Of a DNA stretch of 64,000 bases, positions 47,259-56,122 are shown piece by piece (position 1 is the stretch's first letter; every line of letters begins with the position of its first letter). The notes under the pieces were generated by a model. It searched no databases. It saw only the letters and a program-made list of their open reading frames with translations, and was not told the origin of the DNA. Position numbers and translations under genes: made by a program. Source of the stretch: Promicromonospora sp. AC04 (GTDB lineage: Bacteria > Actinomycetota > Actinomycetes > Actinomycetales > Cellulomonadaceae); assembly GCF_003058225.1 (NCBI RefSeq), contig NZ_QBUG01000006.1, positions 186,001 to 250,000 on the forward strand, in the 5' to 3' direction.

Positions 47259-47801
47259 TCAGTGGAACGTCGTCGCGTAGTAGGTCTGCTGGTCCACGGT
47301 CTCGACGGTGACGTCCTGGGTGCGTTCGAGGTGGCTGCGCAGGTGGTCGGCGAACCGCAGGGAGTCGTCGTTGAACCGGGAGACGTCGTAGGCGCACACG
47401 ACGCGGTTCTCGGCGAGGTGGGCGACGAGGGCGTCGATCATGTCCATGAAGGTGCGCGTGGAGCGCCGGCTCGGGTGCGTGAGCGTGAACCCGATGTACC
47501 AGACCGCGCCGCGCGCGGCGTGCTCGGGGTAGCGGGCGGCATAGTATTCCGGGCTCACCCACGGAACCGCCGCGAGGTCGGTCGCGAGCGTGGTCAGCCC
47601 CACCGCCTGACCTTGCTCGTCACGGGCGAGGAGCTTGGTCACCCGATGGTCGGCCAACTCCTGGTCGAACTCCTCGCGCAGCAGGACGTGCCGGGCGGCG
47701 GCGCGCGTGCGCAACGGTTCGAACGCCTCGAGGTACAGCTCCCAGAAGCGCTGGGCGACCTCGCCCGCCACGGTCGTCTCGAAGGAGATGTCAGCGCCCA
47801 C
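47259..47801 (-). CDS. GNAT-like acetyltransferase, paired with arginine decarboxylase
   Basis: A 180-residue protein that looks like a divergent GNAT N-acetyltransferase: an N-terminal alpha region, a central strand with AVWYIGFTLTHPSRRSTRTFMDMIDAL (in two parts) resembling the acetyl-CoA-binding beta4/alpha3 segment, and a C-terminal VVCAYDVSRFNDDSL. Its GTG (47801) overlaps the decarboxylase gene by 11 bases. If the assignment holds, the substrate could be agmatine or another amine made by the preceding enzyme, but this is inferred from context only. Confidence 0.65.
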   Translation of the reverse strand: MGADISFETTVAGEVAQRFWELYLEAFEPLRTRAAARHVLLREEFDQELADHRVTKLLARDEQGQAVGLTTLATDLAAVPWVSPEYYAARYPEHAARGAVWYIGFTLTHPSRRSTRTFMDMIDALVAHLAENRVVCAYDVSRFNDDSLRFADHLRSHLERTQDVTVETVDQQTYYATTFH

Positions 47802-48297
47802 CGTCGAACGCCTCCCAGCCCGCGCGCCGGTAGGTCGCGACGACCACTGCGCACACGGGCAGCGTCCGGCAGGTGATGCCGATGACCCGCCGGCCCTGGG
47901 AGTGGTAGGAGCCGCCGCGTGTGGCCGAGAGGTCCTCGAGACTGTGCATGAGGTCGGTGGAGACCTGCTCGCGCGACGGGCCTTCGTGCTCGACGAAGAG
48001 GCCCGCACCGCTGCCGTCCTCCCGTCGCGACCAGGCGATCCCCGCCCAGGCCTCGTGCCCCGGGAGGACCGCGTGCGCCCGCGCGTACACGCAGTACAGG
48101 GCGTCCCCGTGGTCGCCGTGCAGCTGTTCCTGACCGTCCACCTCCAGGACCTGGCTGCCGGGAGGGACTATGGAGCTCAGGCGGACGAGGTTGAAGTCGC
48201 TCACGCCCGCGGCGGCGAGGGCGGCGTCGAACGCGGCGAGCGTGGTCCGGCCGGTGCCGGTGCCGGCACTCACGCGGATCGTCAGGGTAGGGGTCAC
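47791..48297 (-). CDS. pyruvoyl-dependent arginine decarboxylase
   Basis: Converts arginine to agmatine and carbon dioxide using a pyruvoyl group made by self-cleavage. The 168-residue proenzyme has the family signature GTGTGRTTLAAFDAALAAAG and the cleavage site RLSSIVPPGS, with Ser41-Ser42 as the expected scissile pair giving a short beta and longer alpha chain; FVEHEG near residue 105 is also conserved. The GTG at 48297 overlaps the hybrid kinase stop (GTGA). Being in one operon with a sensor kinase is unusual. Confidence 0.88.
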   Translation of the reverse strand: MTPTLTIRVSAGTGTGRTTLAAFDAALAAAGVSDFNLVRLSSIVPPGSQVLEVDGQEQLHGDHGDALYCVYARAHAVLPGHEAWAGIAWSRREDGSGAGLFVEHEGPSREQVSTDLMHSLEDLSATRGGSYHSQGRRVIGITCRTLPVCAVVVATYRRAGWEAFDGGR

Positions 48298-51236
48298 GAC
48301 TTCCTCTCAGGGGGGAGTGGTTCGGGTTCGTCGGTGCGACCGGCGACGGCGTCCAGGAGGTCGAGCACGGAGTGGAGGACGGCGTCCGGCGCCGTGCGGC
48401 CCTTGGTGAGGAAGACGGTCCGGCCCAGGCGAAGGTCGTCGCGCTCCTCAGTGCTGACCTCCGCGCCTGAGAACACGACGAGGGGGACCTGCTGCAGGCG
48501 GCCGTCGCGGCGCAGGTCGGCCACGAGCTCCTGCCCGTCGGCGCCCGGGAGCTTGAGGTCGAGGACGACGACGTCCGGCTCGGCGCCGTCTGCGAGAGCT
48601 GCCCGTGCCTCGTGCACCGAGCGCGCCTGCGTGACGACGAGCCCGCCGTTCTCCAGGACCGTCGCCACCACCGTCCGCAGGTCGTCGTCGTCCTCGACGA
48701 CCAGGACCCGGTTGTGGTGCGGCCGCCGGCGGATGACGTCCTGGACGGTCTCGATGAGGCGCTCGGGGTCGACGGGCTTGACGAGCCAGCCGTCGGCCAG
48801 CGCGGCCGTCTCCTGCGCGTCGGCCGGGCGCGTCCCCGACACGACGACGACCGGCACGTCGGCGGTCGCGGCGGACTGCCGCAGCCGGCTGAGCACCTCC
48901 GCCCCGCTGGTGCCCGGCATCGCGAGGTCGAGCACTATCGCGGCGGGCTGGGCCTCCTGGATGACCTCGAGCGCCGCGCCCCCCTCCGTGACGCCGACGA
49001 CGCCGTATCCGCGCTCCTCCAGCACCGTGCGCAGCACCTCGACGACGTACGGGTCGTCGTCCACGACGACCACCCGCGTCGCGGTGGAGGGGTTCACCGG
49101 CGACCCCGCCACGACGGGGATCAGGTGCGGGGTGGCGCGGCGCAGCGTGAACCGGAAGCTCGACCCCCGGCCCTCGCCCTCGCTGACCGCCCACATCCGC
49201 CCGCCGTGCCGCTCGACGATGCTGCGCGCGATGGCCAGGCCGAGCCCGGAGCCGCCTCGCTCGCGCGTGTCGGAGGCGTCGACCTGTTCGAACCGGCGGA
49301 AGACCGACTCGAGCTTGTCCGGCGGGATGCCGCGGCCCTCGTCGTCCACGCGCAGCTCGACGAACTCGCCGGCGGGCGCAGCCGTCACGCGGACGGTGCT
49401 GCCGCGCGGGGAGAACCGCACGGCGTTGCCCAGCAGGTTGGTCAGCGTCTGCACGATGCGCTCGCCGTCCGCACGGACCACCTCCGTGGAGCGGACGGGT
49501 CGCAGGGCGACCCCGACCTTGTTCGCCAGGACCGAGACCTGCTCCACCGCCGCTGACACGAGCGCGTCGACCCGGTGCTCCTCCAGCTCGAACCGAGTGG
49601 TGCTCGCGTTCAGGCGCTCGGTGTCGAGGATGTCGTCCACGAGCCGGCCGAGCCGCTCGCTGCTCGTCAGCGCGATGTGGACCATGCGCGCCGCCTGCTC
49701 GGGCGCGTTGTCGAGAGCGTTGCTGTCGATGAGCCCGAGCGCACCACGGATCGCCGTCAGCGGGGTGCGCAGCTCGTGGCTCACGACAGACACGAACTCG
49801 TCCTTGATGCGCTCCATCTCGCGCCGCTCCGTGACGTCGCGGAAGGCGACGACCGCACCGCGGATGACTCCGTCGTCGCGCAGCGGGCTCGCCGTGACCT
49901 CGACGGGCACCTCCATCCCGTCGAACCGGTAGACGTCCTGCTCGCCTGTGGCCGTGACGCCGTCGCGCAGGGCCTCGGTGATGTAGCAGTGCTCCACCGG
50001 GTGCGGCGTGCCGTCCTCGCCGGGCGCGTGGAAGGTGGCGTGCGCCTCGCGCCCCACGAGGTCCGCGGCGGACGCACCCAGCGTGTGCGCCGCTGCCGCG
50101 TTGAGGAAGGTCACCCGCCCCTCGGGGTCCACCCCGTAGATCCCGTCGGCCACGGACTCCAGCGTCCGCTCGCGCTCGCTCGCGAGCGAGCGCAGCTGCG
50201 CAGTGCGTTCCAGCACCCGCCGCTCGAGCCCTCGGCGCAGCGAGTCGTTGTCCATGACGACCAGGATCTGGCGCACGACGACTGCGACGAGCACGGCGAC
50301 CCACAGCACGTTCGCCACCACCGGGAGCCCCTCGCTCGACTGGATGACGCGCACCAGCGCCGCCGTGAGGAACAGGCAGAACGTCACGACCGTGCCGAGC
50401 ACGGGCGTCCCGTCCTCGGACCTGCTGGTGACCGGGCTGCCGGACGCCGCCGGGTGGCGCGCGGCGAGCGCGATGGCAAGGTAGCCGCCGACCCAGCCCG
50501 CGTCGACGGGGCTGCCGAACGCGAAGCCGTCCGCCGAGGACAGCAGCGCGAAAGCGACGTCGGACACGGCGTACAGGACGAACCCGCCGCCCACCAGCAC
50601 GAGCGGCACCCGCTCGGCGGCGCTCGACCGGGTCAGGACCAGGACCGCGAGGGTGGCGAGCAGGGCGTCGACCACCGGCAGCGCGTAGGCGGTGAGCGCC
50701 GGCTGCGCCTCCCAGGTATTCGTGTCCAGGACGACGGCGAAGAGCGCGATGTACAGGACGGAGCCGCCGACGACCACGCTGTCCAGCAGGATGCGCACCA
50801 GCTCCCGGCCGCGCAGGCGGACGGCCGGGAAGAGCGAGAGGCCGACCACGCCGAGCAGGAGAGCGGCGATGTAGACGGCGTCCCCGGTCTCCGGGTCGCC
50901 GATGAGCCCCGAGTAGACGTTGCCGGCCAGCCCGACGACCCCGCCCAGGGAGAGGAGCCCCCACGCCTTCCGGCGCCGGCCCGTCGACTGCGCCGCGCGC
51001 CAGCCGCAGCTCACCGCCGCGATGACACCCGCGGCGGCGAGCGCCGCGGTGGAGATCAGCTCGCGGGTCTCCTGGGGCAGGGGGCTGGCGAGCAGCAGGA
51101 CGAGCACGAGGATGGAGAGTCCGGCGGCCCAGGACCAGCGCACGAAGCTCTGCCAGGATCGCGCGGTGGCGCCTCCCTGTCGGGAGCTGTGTGTGCGGAG
51201 GGCGCCCTCGCCGACCTCGCCCGGGGCGGCGGTCAC
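48294..51236 (-). CDS. hybrid sensor histidine kinase, multi-TM, PAS, two receiver domains
   Basis: A 980-residue kinase. About ten membrane helices (25-340) form the sensor, followed by a PAS domain (about 365-480; ADGIYGVDPEGRVTFLN), HisKA with His487 in SHELRTPLTAI, HATPase_c (about 590-720; NLLGNAVRFSP, GGSGLGLAIARS), and two receivers (about 735-855, Asp in IVLDLAMPG; about 860-970, Asp in VVLDLKLPG). GTG 51236 overlaps the upstream receiver gene by GTGA; the ATG at 51245 would give a 13-base overlap. The receiver pair suggests a phosphorelay to the stand-alone receivers nearby. Confidence 0.93.
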   Translation of the reverse strand: MTAAPGEVGEGALRTHSSRQGGATARSWQSFVRWSWAAGLSILVLVLLLASPLPQETRELISTAALAAAGVIAAVSCGWRAAQSTGRRRKAWGLLSLGGVVGLAGNVYSGLIGDPETGDAVYIAALLLGVVGLSLFPAVRLRGRELVRILLDSVVVGGSVLYIALFAVVLDTNTWEAQPALTAYALPVVDALLATLAVLVLTRSSAAERVPLVLVGGGFVLYAVSDVAFALLSSADGFAFGSPVDAGWVGGYLAIALAARHPAASGSPVTSRSEDGTPVLGTVVTFCLFLTAALVRVIQSSEGLPVVANVLWVAVLVAVVVRQILVVMDNDSLRRGLERRVLERTAQLRSLASERERTLESVADGIYGVDPEGRVTFLNAAAAHTLGASAADLVGREAHATFHAPGEDGTPHPVEHCYITEALRDGVTATGEQDVYRFDGMEVPVEVTASPLRDDGVIRGAVVAFRDVTERREMERIKDEFVSVVSHELRTPLTAIRGALGLIDSNALDNAPEQAARMVHIALTSSERLGRLVDDILDTERLNASTTRFELEEHRVDALVSAAVEQVSVLANKVGVALRPVRSTEVVRADGERIVQTLTNLLGNAVRFSPRGSTVRVTAAPAGEFVELRVDDEGRGIPPDKLESVFRRFEQVDASDTRERGGSGLGLAIARSIVERHGGRMWAVSEGEGRGSSFRFTLRRATPHLIPVVAGSPVNPSTATRVVVVDDDPYVVEVLRTVLEERGYGVVGVTEGGAALEVIQEAQPAAIVLDLAMPGTSGAEVLSRLRQSAATADVPVVVVSGTRPADAQETAALADGWLVKPVDPERLIETVQDVIRRRPHHNRVLVVEDDDDLRTVVATVLENGGLVVTQARSVHEARAALADGAEPDVVVLDLKLPGADGQELVADLRRDGRLQQVPLVVFSGAEVSTEERDDLRLGRTVFLTKGRTAPDAVLHSVLDLLDAVAGRTDEPEPLPPERKS

Positions 51237-51610
51237 CCGCGCCATCCGAGGAGGCCGGCGATCTGGGCAGGCAGGGTGATCGGGTCGAACGGCTTGGCGA
51301 GGACTCCTGCGACGGCGAGGTCGTCGTAGCGGCGCCGCTCGGCGGGCTGGACCTTGGCGGTCAGCAGGATCACCGGGACGCTGCGTGTGCTGGGGTCCTC
51401 CTGGAGCCGGGCGAACGTGGTGGGCCCGTCCATCGCGGGCATCATGACGTCCAGCAGGACCGCGTCCGGCGGATCGGCGGTGCACAGGGCGACCGCCTCG
51501 GCTCCGCTGGCGGCGACGTCGACTGCCCACTCGGTGGTCATCTCCAGGCCGATCCGTACGACCTCCCGGATCGCCTCCTCGTCGTCGACGACGAGTATGC
51601 GGTGGCTCAT
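51233..51610 (-). CDS. single-domain response regulator (receiver only)
   Basis: A 125-residue receiver with no output domain: VDDEE near residue 9, phospho-acceptor Asp in VLLDVMMPAMDG (about 53), Thr in LLTAK and Lys in VLAKPFDP. It precedes the hybrid kinase with a 4-base overlap and is probably a phosphorelay intermediate. AGGTAG lies upstream of the ATG. It diverges from the REC-PIG-L gene across 190 bases in which I see no obvious promoter. Confidence 0.93.
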   Translation of the reverse strand: MSHRILVVDDEEAIREVVRIGLEMTTEWAVDVAASGAEAVALCTADPPDAVLLDVMMPAMDGPTTFARLQEDPSTRSVPVILLTAKVQPAERRRYDDLAVAGVLAKPFDPITLPAQIAGLLGWRG

Positions 51611-51800
51611 CGAGCTACCTGCGCAGCTGGCGTGTCGAGTAGTTCCAGCATCTGCTGTCCTACCTCCTCGCGGTCGGCACGAGAGCACTGACGAATTCAT
51701 CGTGCCACGCCCGACGACAGGCGGCTCGCCGCGTTCGTGCATACCGTCGGGGGAGGCGGGGTGACCAGGGGCGAGGCTGCTCCGTGAGTGAGGGGGACCG

Positions 51801-52883
51801 ATGACAGACGACACAGACGACATTTCGCCCGGCGCCTGGTCCGCGCTGATCGTGGAGGACGACGTTGACGCGGGGGCATTCACCCGGACTGTGCTCGAGA
51901 AGCATCTTGGGATGCGCACCGTGATGGCCGGCGATGCGGAGAGCGCGCTGGCGGCCCTGCAGGCCGAGAGCTTCGACCTCGTGGTCATCGACGTCGAGCT
52001 GCCCGGGCGTTCCGGCCTGCAGATCCTGCCGGAGGTCCACCAGCTGGCCATGGGCGTCCCAATCATCATCCTGACGGCGCACAAGCGCGTCGACTACGCG
52101 CTGGACGCCTTGCGCGGCGACGTGGACGACTTCCTGGTCAAGCCCGTCGACGTGGAGCTGCTCGTCGAGCGTGCCACCACGCTCGCGCGCCGGGGCCGGG
52201 CATGGCGCGACGCGAACAGCACGAAGACCGTGCTGGCGGTGGGCGCCCACCCGGACGACGTCGAGCTCGGGGTCGGTGGTGCCCTGGCCGCGCACGCGAG
52301 CACCGGGGACCGGCTGGTGATCCTGACGATGTCGGGCGGCTCGGTCGGGGGTTATGCCGAGGCGCGCTACCTGGAGTCCAAGGCGGCAGCGGAGATGGTG
52401 GGCGCACGGCTGATCCACCTGGGCTTCGAGGACACGCACCTGGACCCGGCGCGGGGCCCCATCACCGCGGTGGAGGAGGTGATCCGGGAGGTCCGGCCGG
52501 ACCGGGTGTACACGCACAGCAACCACGACCGGCACCAGGACCATCGGGCGGTGCATCAGGCGGTCCAGGTCGCATCCCGCGAGGTGGGGGACCTGGCGTG
52601 CTTCCAGAGCCCGTCGTCGACCATCGACTACCGGCCGGACCGGTTCGTGGACATCACCGACCACCTGGAGACCAAGCTGCGGATGCTGCAGGCGTTCGTC
52701 TCGCAGGCGCACCGGCCCTACATGGAGGAGGACATCGTGCGGGCGACCGCACGGTACTGGTCACGGTACGCGCAGAGCCGGTACGCGGAGCCGCTGGAGA
52801 CGGTGCGGTCCACGATGCTGATGCTGCCGGCCGCGGACCGTATGTCCGCGCACGGTGTGCGTGGCGAGCCCGGGTACGTGTGA
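51801..52883 (+). CDS. response regulator fused to a PIG-L/LmbE-type deacetylase
   Basis: A 360-residue two-domain protein. The receiver (about 13-130) has acidic residues in IVEDD, phospho-acceptor Asp64 in VVIDVELPG, Thr92 and Lys114 in FLVKPVD. The PIG-L domain (about 142-345) has the zinc motif AHPDDVELGVGG (His150, Asp152, Asp153) and the late HQDHRAVH motif near 245-252. PIG-L enzymes remove acetyl from N-acetylglucosamine-type groups. Phosphorylation may gate activity. GAGGGGGA precedes the ATG. Overlaps the next kinase gene by GTGA. Confidence 0.92.
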   Translation: MTDDTDDISPGAWSALIVEDDVDAGAFTRTVLEKHLGMRTVMAGDAESALAALQAESFDLVVIDVELPGRSGLQILPEVHQLAMGVPIIILTAHKRVDYALDALRGDVDDFLVKPVDVELLVERATTLARRGRAWRDANSTKTVLAVGAHPDDVELGVGGALAAHASTGDRLVILTMSGGSVGGYAEARYLESKAAAEMVGARLIHLGFEDTHLDPARGPITAVEEVIREVRPDRVYTHSNHDRHQDHRAVHQAVQVASREVGDLACFQSPSSTIDYRPDRFVDITDHLETKLRMLQAFVSQAHRPYMEEDIVRATARYWSRYAQSRYAEPLETVRSTMLMLPAADRMSAHGVRGEPGYV

Positions 52884-53680
52884 GCCCGCCGAGACCGCAC
52901 CCGGCGGCCCGGCGCCTGCGGGCCCGCACGAACAGCGGGCCCGCCGAGACGACCGGGTCGCCGCCGGACGGGCTCATCGGCATGGTCGGACATGACCTGC
53001 GCTCGCCCCTGACCTCGGTGCTCGGGTACGCCCAGCTCCTGGGTGCGGACTCCCTGACCGCCGAGCAGCAGGGGTACGTGGCCGTCATCGAGCGCAACGG
53101 GCGGCGCCTGCTGCGCCTGATCAACGAGCTGGTGCTGGGCGCACATCTCGCGGCGGGGGAGCTGACCATCACCCGCAGGGAGGCGGACCTGGCCCGGGTG
53201 GCACGCACCTGCGGTGACGAGCTGGGGCCGACGGCGCGGGCCGCCGGGCTGTCGCTCACGGTGGCGGCGCCCGAGAAGGTAGCGGTGTCGGGTGACCCGG
53301 AGCTCCTGGCCCAGGTGGTCACCAGCCTGCTGGACAACGCGATCAGGCTCACGCCGCGCGGCGGTGCGGTCACGGTGGGGGTCGGTCCGGTCGACGAGAC
53401 GACGCGGGAGGCGGTGATCGAGGTCGTCGACACCGGGGCGGGCTTGGGGCCCGACGCGCTGGGCCGGCTCGCAAAGCGCCCCTACCGCGCTCGCGGCTTC
53501 GCTGGGTGGCAGGTCCGGGAGATCGGGTTCGGCCTGCCGCTCGCGCAGGCCATCGTGGACGCGCACGGCGGCACCCTGGGCGTCGAAAGCACCCTCGGTG
53601 AGGGAACCAGGGTCACGGTGACTGTGCCGGCGGGCTCGTCTGCAGACTTGTCGGCGGGAGCTGGGTCCACACCTCGTTGA
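52880..53680 (+). CDS. soluble histidine kinase without sensor domain
   Basis: A 266-residue cytoplasmic kinase: a basic N-terminus, HisKA with His38 in GMVGHDLRSPLTSVLGY, and HATPase_c (about 135-255) with SLLDNAIRLTPRGG, VDTGAGLG and IGFGLPLAQAIVDAHGG. No membrane or sensor domain, so its input may be another protein. GTG start by GTGA overlap with the REC-PIG-L gene, its probable substrate. Its 3' end overlaps the opposite-strand lipoprotein gene by 68 bases. Confidence 0.9.
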   Translation: MSPPRPHPAARRLRARTNSGPAETTGSPPDGLIGMVGHDLRSPLTSVLGYAQLLGADSLTAEQQGYVAVIERNGRRLLRLINELVLGAHLAAGELTITRREADLARVARTCGDELGPTARAAGLSLTVAAPEKVAVSGDPELLAQVVTSLLDNAIRLTPRGGAVTVGVGPVDETTREAVIEVVDTGAGLGPDALGRLAKRPYRARGFAGWQVREIGFGLPLAQAIVDAHGGTLGVESTLGEGTRVTVTVPAGSSADLSAGAGSTPR

Positions 53681-54851
53681 GCGCGGCCCAGTGCTCGTCC
53701 GTCATCAGGGTGTACGGGGTGACGTTGATGGCGGTCACGCCCTGCGCGCGGGTGGCCCGTACGGCGTCGGCCATGTCCTGCGGTGGGATCGCGGCCTGGC
53801 TGCTGCCGGAGGTGGTCTCGTCCGCCGAGGGGCCCTCGTCCCAGAGCCCTACCGACATGGTGAACGTGTCGGTGGGGATGCCGGAGTGGAGCAGTGTCGC
53901 GGTGACCGCCTCGAGGTCGGCGGGCGTGCGCTCCACGAGGCCGAGGTAGGCCCAGAACACCAGCCGGTCGGCGTGCCGGGCCAGCTGGGAGTAGCCGAGG
54001 CCGGCGTCGGGCCGCCCTTCGGCGGGGTCGTCCCAGTTGATCAGGACGTCCACCGCGAGATTGGGCCGCTTGCCGGTCTCGGCGGCCACGTCGTCGAGCA
54101 CGCCGGCCGCGCGCTCCAGGAAGTCGGCGATCACCTCGGACCGCCAGGCGCCGATCTCGGGCGCTTCCTCGTCGATGGTCCCGTCGGCTCGCCGGGGCCA
54201 GTCCTCCTCGCCAGTCATCTGCCGGTACAGGGCGGCGTCGTCGGCGCCGTAGGTCTCGTCGTTGAACTTGAGCTCCGTGAACGTGATCTGGTCGGGCTCG
54301 TAGCGGCGGGCGAGCTCTTCCATGAGCTCGATGAAGCGGTCGCCGACGGGACCGTCGTGGATGGCGCTGGCCGACGGCGCGTACTGCGCGAAGGATCCGT
54401 CCGCGTCCACGCCGGCGACCGACGGGTCATTCTCGATCCAGCGGGGGATCAGGGCGTCGATCATGAGGTCGACGAGGCGGGGCTCGCCGTCGGGCGTGCG
54501 TGCCGTCTCCGCTATCGCGTGGGCGATGTGGTCCCGGCCCGGGTCCGCGACGGCCTCGGGGTGGGCGGACCAGTCGAACGCGACCCACTCGGCCCGGCCC
54601 ACCGCGAGGGACACCGAGTTGACGTGCGCGTCCTCGAGCCGCCGGCGTACGGCGTCCCAGTCCTGCTCGCGATCCGCCACGTCCTCGATGCCGAGGCTGA
54701 TCGACTGCTGGGCGGGCGCCTGCACCAGCGGGCGGTTCACCGAGGGTGCGGTGGGTTCCGCCGAGCAGGCCGTGTGGGTGGTGGCGAGCACGACGGCGAG
54801 GGCCACCGCGGTGACGGTCGCCGCGGCGCGCGACCCGCGGCGCTCGTTCAT
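53613..54851 (-). CDS. secreted protein, putative TIM-barrel glycoside hydrolase
   Basis: A 412-residue exported protein. The signal region (RGSRAAATVTAVALAVVLATT) ends in HTAC, which may be a weak lipobox. The mature part resembles TIM-barrel glycosidase-like proteins such as the hydrolase domain of PgaB: VNSVSLAVGRAEWVAFDW, ITFTELKFNDETYGADD (candidate acidic catalytic residues) and NLAVDVLINWDDPAEGR. Family assignment is tentative. The ATG overlaps the glycosyltransferase stop (ATGA), so it probably acts on that enzyme's polymer. Confidence 0.7.
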   Translation of the reverse strand: MNERRGSRAAATVTAVALAVVLATTHTACSAEPTAPSVNRPLVQAPAQQSISLGIEDVADREQDWDAVRRRLEDAHVNSVSLAVGRAEWVAFDWSAHPEAVADPGRDHIAHAIAETARTPDGEPRLVDLMIDALIPRWIENDPSVAGVDADGSFAQYAPSASAIHDGPVGDRFIELMEELARRYEPDQITFTELKFNDETYGADDAALYRQMTGEEDWPRRADGTIDEEAPEIGAWRSEVIADFLERAAGVLDDVAAETGKRPNLAVDVLINWDDPAEGRPDAGLGYSQLARHADRLVFWAYLGLVERTPADLEAVTATLLHSGIPTDTFTMSVGLWDEGPSADETTSGSSQAAIPPQDMADAVRATRAQGVTAINVTPYTLMTDEHWAALNEVWTQLPPTSLQTSPPAQSP

Positions 54852-56122
54852 GAGTCCTGCCCGGTGTCGACGGAGATCGTGCCGCTCCGGTCCATCTTGT
54901 TCCACCGGTTCTCGGCGCCGCGCAGCTCCAGCCAGATCGCGCGCAGCATGACCAGGCTCATCACCGTCGAGAAGAACGGCCACAGCGGCAGGGTCCAGGC
55001 GTGTCTCAGGTCGCCGGGTGCGCGGTCCAGGAAGACGGCGAGCACGAGCAGGGCGACCGTGAGCGGCAGGCTGAGGAAGAGCAGCACCTGCCAGAACGTG
55101 GCCGGCACGGCGCTCGGGTCGCCCAGGAGCGCCAGCGCCACGAACACCACGAGCGCGGCGACCTGGATCACGGGCCCCAGCACCTGGGAGAAGAGGTTGA
55201 AGGCCAGGTAGGGGCCGAACGGTCCGTAGCGTGGGTTGCCGGTCAGGTCGTAGTGCAGGCGCACGGTCTGCAGCAGGCCGCGTGCCCAGCGCACGCGCTG
55301 CTTCCACAGGTCCGGCAGGGTGGACGGCGACTCGGCGTGGACCAGCGCGCGGGGCGCGAAGGCGGCGCGGTAACCGGCCCGGTAGACCCGCCAGGTGAGC
55401 TCGAGGTCCTCGCCCACGGTGTCCTCGTTGAGCGGGCCGGTGCGTTCCAGCACGTCGCGGCGGAACGCGCCGGTGTTCCCGGAGACGATCGGCAGGCAGT
55501 GCATGGCGCTCAGCGCGCGGCGCATCAGTCCGGTGCCGACGTGGTTGATCAGGGCGAGGAAACGGGTCTGCACACGGTCGAGGTTCACGGTCCGGTCGTC
55601 CCCGCACACCGCGCCGATGCGCTCGTCGGTGAAGGCGCGGACCATCTCGGTGAGGGTGTCCGGCCCGAACATGCCGTCGGCGTCGACCAGGACGAGGATG
55701 TCGCCCAGGGCGTGGTCGATGCCGCAGTTGAGCGCGGCGCCCTTGCCTCGGTTGGCCTGCGTGTACGCCTGCACCCCGGGCAGCTCGGCGGCGAGCGCCT
55801 GGAGCTGGGCGTAGGTGTCGTCGGAGGAGCCGTCGTCGACGCACACCACCTCGAAGTCTGGGTAGCGGCTGCGGGCGATGGAGCGCACGCAGTTCTGCAC
55901 GACGACGCCCTCGTTGTAGGCGGGCACGATGACCGAGATCGAGGGTGGCGCGGAGCCCGGGTGGTCGAAGATGGTCCCGGCGTGCGGGGGGCTGCCTGGT
56001 GGCGGAGGCCGGTGGCGGGCCTCGAACACGATGGCGAACGGGACCATGAGCAGCCGCACGATGCCGACGACGAGCATCGTCGCGCCGAAGACGACTGCGA
56101 CCGCCGTCAGGACCGGCATCAT
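54848..56122 (-). CDS. membrane glycosyltransferase family 2, PgaC/IcaA/hyaluronan-synthase-like
   Basis: Processive polysaccharide synthase. The 424-residue protein has an N-terminal helix (about 5-30), a GT-A domain with SVIVPAYNE, CVDDGSSDDT, the DxD motif VLVDADG, GEDLELTWR and QRVRWARG (QxxRW), and three to four C-terminal helices (about 310-400). This layout matches beta-glycan synthases such as PgaC. The ATG overlaps the ATP-grasp stop (ATGA). The sugar is not predictable, but the nearby PIG-L deacetylase would suit an N-acetylhexosamine polymer. Confidence 0.92.
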   Translation of the reverse strand: MMPVLTAVAVVFGATMLVVGIVRLLMVPFAIVFEARHRPPPPGSPPHAGTIFDHPGSAPPSISVIVPAYNEGVVVQNCVRSIARSRYPDFEVVCVDDGSSDDTYAQLQALAAELPGVQAYTQANRGKGAALNCGIDHALGDILVLVDADGMFGPDTLTEMVRAFTDERIGAVCGDDRTVNLDRVQTRFLALINHVGTGLMRRALSAMHCLPIVSGNTGAFRRDVLERTGPLNEDTVGEDLELTWRVYRAGYRAAFAPRALVHAESPSTLPDLWKQRVRWARGLLQTVRLHYDLTGNPRYGPFGPYLAFNLFSQVLGPVIQVAALVVFVALALLGDPSAVPATFWQVLLFLSLPLTVALLVLAVFLDRAPGDLRHAWTLPLWPFFSTVMSLVMLRAIWLELRGAENRWNKMDRSGTISVDTGQDS

